A stretch of DNA of 64,000 nucleotides from JAHFUA01 sp963733935 (GTDB lineage Bacteria > Acidobacteriota > Terriglobia > Terriglobales > Acidobacteriaceae): positions 124,001-188,000 of the forward strand of contig CAVTEQ010000020.1 of assembly GCA_963733935.1 (NCBI GenBank), given 5' to 3'. The translations under genes and the position numbers were made by a program. Every line of letters begins with the position of its first letter. Position 1 is the first letter of the stretch. Under the pieces are notes generated by a model. The model ran no database searches, was not told the origin of the DNA, and saw only the letters and a program-made list of their open reading frames with translations. Shown one piece after another: positions 61,001 through 64,000 of this stretch.

Positions 61001-61518
61001 CTTTCGGACCACAGTTGCTGAATACTACCGGCACAGCGCCCAGCATCGACCTGTTGAATGTTGGCACAGGCCCGCTGCTGCTGAGCAATGTAAACGTGAC
61101 CGGAGACTTCCGCCAGATCAACGATTGCGCCGGCGCCATCGCACCCGGTCAGGCCTGTACCATTCAGCTGTTCTTCACGCCCACGGCCTTGGGCGGGCGC
61201 AGTGGCACTCTCACGATTTTCGACAACACCTTGGCGGGAACACATACCCTCAGCATGAGCGGCGTGGGAGTGAACCGGCACAACGTGAACCTGAGCTGGA
61301 CGGCAAGCACCTCTCCGGCTAGCGGATACTTCGTCTACCGCGCCACCCAGTCCGGAGGCCCCTATACCGAGCTCCAATTCGTGCCTCAGCCGCAGACCAG
61401 TTTCGTCGACTCCCTTCCGGGAGGAGCCACGTACTTCTACGTGGTGACCGCCGTCGATGCCAACCAGATCGAGAGCGTCACCTCTCCCGAAGTCACGGCA
61501 ACCATTCCGGCGCCCTAG
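58078..61518 (+). CDS. Exported protein with four discoidin (F5/8 type C-like) domains
   Basis: The 1146-residue protein has a signal peptide (YLLWLLLLLIAAPTGSVAQ). It then has discoidin-like domains at about 30-183 and 191-347, an Ig-like spacer (361-451), a third discoidin (454-606), a second spacer (610-705) and a fourth discoidin (706-861). Two ASPM/Hydin-like 'choice-of-anchor' domains (865-964, 966-1063) and a fibronectin III-like C-terminus follow. Each discoidin repeats 'AIDGNPSTMWHTQFCPSS' or a close variant and 'PHEVRINLGASY'. These are carbohydrate-binding folds with calcium sites. No enzyme domain is present, so adhesion or polysaccharide binding is likely. GGGAG lies close before the ATG. 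Confidence 0.82.
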   Translation: MASHPGFRYLLWLLLLLIAAPTGSVAQSLIPQSGWSVMSVDSQETSCYNGAASNAIDGNPSTMWHTQFCPSSAPVPHEVRINLGASYNLTAFQYLPRQDGSACGWIKDYAFYVSVDSVNWGSAVATGTFNYANLSTNCPGPGAGIPSPLQITFPQTTGQYIRLVALSELHGNPWTSVAELNVVGTLPASSSLISQAGWSVVSVDSQETSCYNGAASNAIDGNPSTMWHTQFCPSSAPMPHEVRINLGASYDLTAFQYLPRQDGSACGWIKDFAFYVSTDGVNWGSAVIAGTFNYGSLSTNCPGPGAAIPSPLQIIFPQTTGQFIRLVALSELHGKAWTSMAELQLLGTASASSPLPSVAQVTVNPATIVGGTSAQGTVSLSGPAPVGGARVNLASTNSAAIVPPSVTVAADSTSATFTITTLPVGSATQLTISGTYNRSAQATISVIPGNPILRTGWSVVSVDSQETLCGNGVGSNVIDGNPSTMWHTQFCPSSAPLPHEIQIDLGASYDLTDFEYLPRQDGSACGWIKQYEFYVSPDGINWGAPVAAGTFDYTGYTVKCPGPGAGLPAPRRIAFPPAIGRYIRLRALSEMNGFPYTSAAEISVLSIQLSPMVLTLNPTTVLGGSPLTGTVSLTEPAPAGGVVITLTSANPALAAVPASLFIPEDADSGDFPISTSVVSAAAAVDILASYNGVTQSSTLTLAPPGTIPHQGWSVIYADSQETICGNGVGSNIIDGNPSTMWHTQFCPSSVPLPHEIQIDLGAFYNLSAFQYLTRQDGSSCGWIKQYEFYVSPDGINWGAPVAAGTFDYSDTTVKCPGPGAGVPTARQIAFPATVARYIRLRALSEMNGFPYTSAAEINVLGDVQPGLSLSVAGLDFPDQLLNTCSAPLPIALNNIGLTPVAITGISSVGDFAQTNTCGSGLAALASCTISVTFTPKVAGYRSAWLTVQNSASGLLEVPLSGNSVVPLILSPGSATFGPQLLNTTGTAPSIDLLNVGTGPLLLSNVNVTGDFRQINDCAGAIAPGQACTIQLFFTPTALGGRSGTLTIFDNTLAGTHTLSMSGVGVNRHNVNLSWTASTSPASGYFVYRATQSGGPYTELQFVPQPQTSFVDSLPGGATYFYVVTAVDANQIESVTSPEVTATIPAP

Positions 61519-61649
61519 CGCACAAACGCCAATCCAACCGTTCTGACCTCTGACCTCTCCTTGCCCTCCATCAAGCCGGCAGAAAATGATCCTCTTTCCA
61601 CAGCCCAAGCTGCTAAGAACAGGACAGCACTCGGACGTGAAGGAGAGTC

Positions 61650-63684
61650 ATGATCTGGCAAATTTCGAAATGGCTACGTTGCTTGATGTTGTTGCTCGCG
61701 GCGACGACGATCACCTTCGCGCAAACCGCGGGAAAGCCGGCAGTACCTCCTGTGCCTCAAGCCCAGAGTTTGGGCATTGACTGGCGGCAGCGAGGAGTGA
61801 CGGGCAATGTGTTAATCGACGACACCCAGCCCATCAACAAGGCCGTACGCGATCAACCGCAAGGAGGGGAGTTTACCTGGGCCAATAATTTCATCACCCG
61901 GGTGAGCGCATCGCTGACCGCAGCCAACATTGGCGATCTGAGCTTCCGCGGCACCGGCCCGACCTCCGCCGTGGTCTATTGTGGCGACGGTACCCACCCC
62001 GTGTTCGACCTCGACCGTGCACACACGGTCACAATCCGCGACCTCAGCATCTTCGGGCATTGGGGCAACCACTGCACGCCCAACTATGCCCGGGCGGGGA
62101 TATCATGGGACGAAGCCCGTCCCGGCACTTGGACTGCCAGCAACCTGCTGGTGGACCGGGTGGTCATCAATCCCGCGCCGGGCGGTGATATTAGCGCCCC
62201 GAATTTTACCTGCATCGATATTTCCGCGCGCTCCCGGGTGAACGTAGAAGACGGCAAGTTCTACAACATAATCTGCCAACCCAATGGCGGCATCGGCTTC
62301 CACATCGGCCCCTCGGCCAATCCGAAGAATGAGATTTTTTTCAACAACAACGTCAGCTTCGGGAAGTACGGCTACAAGTTCGAGGGTGGCGGCTATCACA
62401 TTAAGTATGGTGAGTGCGGCAACTTAAGCGAGGCTTGCTTGTACCTGGCATCCGCCAATGACCCGGCAAGTGTCGAAGGGCTGCTGAGCGAAGCCAACAA
62501 GCAATTCGTCAGGCTGGGCGCGGAGTTCGGTCATCATCCCATTACGTTCTCCCACATCAACAATGGCTGGGACGAGAAGGCCACGGCACCGTGCTTTTGG
62601 GACATCGGCGGCGCGCAGTTCCTGCTGGCGCTCAGCAATACCTGGAGCGATACCCGCGTGAAAGTGAATCATGCCGTCTGCGGTAACGACAGAAGCAGCG
62701 GCATCTTCATCAATAATTCCTTCGCGTGGAAGATGTTTGGAAGCGATGCGCCCGCCGGCTTTTACAACTATCTTCCTGCGCCGGCGGACCTTCTCCAGTT
62801 GCACGGCGGCGGATATGCGTTCCATGGGGGCAGTCAGATCACACTCGGCGCGACCGCCGCCGGGAACTTACAGCGGCATTACCTTTATCCAGACCACTGG
62901 GGCTCTGCGAAGCGCGCTACGCTACAGCACCGACTCGAGTGTAAAAACGACGGGCGCCCTTCCGGTAGCCGCCAATCATCTCTACCTGGGTGATGGCGTG
63001 ATCGAGCTTGTGGGACCAGGAGCGCCGCAAGTGCAGGTCGGCTGCTCCGTCACCGGTGGGGATATCTCGCAGCATTATGGTATCTGGGTTTTTGCTTTGG
63101 ATTCCGGGAAGCGCCGTACGGTCGAGGGGCACGCCTGGGGCTGCAATGGACCCCCGCTGTCGGCAATCGACGGCCAACACACCCTTACTTTCGGTTGGGA
63201 GCCCCAGCCTGAAGCCGTCAGCTACGACGTCGTGCTGATCGCGAATGGCGCTACCTGTTACGTTGGCAACACCGAGAGCACGAAAATGACAGTGCGCGCG
63301 CGGCCCGCCTGCAACCGCTACAACTTCCCTACTCAGAATGAAGCCGAGTACATCAAGACGCGCGGCCGCGGTATTGGCGGGTTCGGGCCATCGAACGAAA
63401 GGACTCCCACCTGGTCTATCGATACGGCTACGGGTAGCGCCAGTTTTTCCGGCGGCCTGAGTGCGCCCAAGCTTGCAGGTATCGCGGACACGAGCCTGGT
63501 GACAAATCTCAATGCCGACCGAGTGGACGGCAAGCACGCTTCCGACTTCACGGCCGCGCCGGTGGCAGCACCCAAGGCTGCGAATTCCGCGTGTACCACC
63601 GGCAGCTGGGCCTACGACACCAGCTACGTTTACGTATGCGTGGGAGTGAATACCTGGCGGCGAGCTGCGCTGGCGCCCTGGTAG
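61650..63684 (+). CDS. Exported beta-helix-like protein with tail-fibre-like C-terminus, frameshifted
   Basis: A signal peptide (WLRCLMLLLAATTITFAQ) leads into a right-handed-helix-like body ('VFDLDRAHTVTIRDLSIFGH', 'LLVDRVVINPAPGGDISAPN', 'NEIFFNNNVSFGKYGYKFEG'), as in pectate-lyase-like folds. The frame breaks near 62871 at GCCGGGAAC. In the +1 frame the protein resumes with 'YSGITFIQTTGALRSALRYS' and runs to 63684. The C-terminal part contains 'SLVTNLNADRVDGKHASDF', a motif common in phage tail fibres and adhesins. One extra base explains the break. GGAG lies eight bases before the ATG. Confidence 0.7.
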
Positions 63685-63712
63685 CGCTCGCCGGTAATGG
63701 TGGCGGTGATCT

Positions 63713-64000
63713 TTAGAGGCTGGCGAGCAGTCTTCGAATGTACGGCTTCACGAGCCGCGCACCGGCAAATAGCGGCCACGACTCAGCCGACCATAACGCC
63801 ATTTCCCAGGCGGAATGGCGGAAGCTTCCCTGCCCTTTCAGGGTTGCGATCTGGCGGCGGTAGTTCTTCATTAGCGCGTCATGTTCCCGCAACATGATTC
63901 CCAGATAAGGACTCGCCTTACCGAAACGCCAGTACTCGTACAGCTCGCATAGATCAGCGCTGACTCGGTCTACGTGCCAGCGTCTCCAGGCGTGTTCCCG
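63713..64000 (-). CDS. C-terminal fragment of a glycosyltransferase-like protein
   Basis: The minus-strand frame stays open from 64000 to a stop at 63713, giving the last 95 residues of a gene that starts outside the window. The sequence 'DLCELYEYWRFGKASPYLGI', 'MLREHDALMKNYRRQIATL' and a final 'RLVKPYIRRLLASL' resembles the helical C-terminal tails of family 2 glycosyltransferases. There is no catalytic motif in the visible part, so the call is tentative. Confidence 0.4.
   Translation of the reverse strand, partial: REHAWRRWHVDRVSADLCELYEYWRFGKASPYLGIMLREHDALMKNYRRQIATLKGQGSFRHSAWEMALWSAESWPLFAGARLVKPYIRRLLASL

Noticed and set aside
1..64000. CRISPR arrays, rRNA genes, replication origin, prophage
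   Set aside because: No regularly spaced repeats, rRNA-like sequence, DnaA-box cluster or phage structural cluster was seen; the tail-fibre-like motif at 63.5 kb is isolated.

Overview
The window reads as a chromosomal piece of a GC-rich, Gram-negative-type bacterium. The most likely source is a soil or metagenomic member of the Acidobacteriota. That placement is inference from gene style: secreted subtilases, a Ser/Thr kinase with a C-terminal beta-propeller, a large PilX-like protein, paired GlcG/HbpS proteins and short hypothetical secreted proteins. No rRNA or marker gene settles the taxonomy. Gene density is normal, and there is one intact tRNA (Gly, anticodon CCC).

Layout. 1-10.4 kb: the N-terminus of a sigma-54 activator, a membrane sensor-domain protein with a subtilase, a membrane HD-GYP/GAF/GGDEF c-di-GMP protein, and an oligopeptide-type ABC transporter (dppB with a frameshift, dppC, binding protein, one ATPase) interrupted by a 143-bp palindromic element. 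10.4-16.4 kb: a minus-strand minor-pilin operon (fimT/gspH, pilV, pilW, giant pilX) with its own terminator. 16.4-23.6 kb: a small membrane protein, a partly duplicated tRNA-Gly, and two large exported proteins (an atypical subtilase and an Asp-box propeller) driven by near-identical promoters. 23.6-30.1 kb: a VKOR/thioredoxin disulfide pair, two GlcG-like proteins, small exported proteins, cysteine desulfurase and mnmA. 30.3-39 kb: a 1233-residue histidine kinase with a stand-alone response regulator, an ADP-forming acyl-CoA synthetase/GNAT fusion, a retropepsin-like protease, a lipocalin-like protein and mtgA.

39.2-43.4 kb is an accessory island. It holds hsdM, a half-length hsdS and a stand-alone BstXI-like/HNH endonuclease with no hsdR. 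This is the gene content of a Type IIH-like restriction-modification system, and all three genes carry several frameshifts. A fourth reading frame is cut off by a 90-bp terminal-inverted-repeat element. A second copy of that element lies beyond a VOC-family gene and sits directly before a near-consensus orphan promoter.

43.5-64 kb: a two-gene micro-operon below a CRP-type palindrome, a glycosyltransferase, exported proteins, a highly structured intergenic segment (candidate ncRNA), bactofilin, a methyltransferase-like protein, a GlxA-type AraC regulator with an exported DJ-1-family protein, a Ser/Thr kinase-propeller, a porin-cupredoxin operon divergent from a hybrid histidine kinase, a four-discoidin-domain exported protein, a frameshifted beta-helix-like protein and a truncated gene at the edge.

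Four otherwise normal genes (dppB, mnmA, the 25.6-kb propeller-like gene and the 61.6-kb gene) each need a single +1 frame change to read through. Together with the damaged restriction genes, this raises the possibility of base-insertion errors in the assembly, so frame calls should be treated with care.
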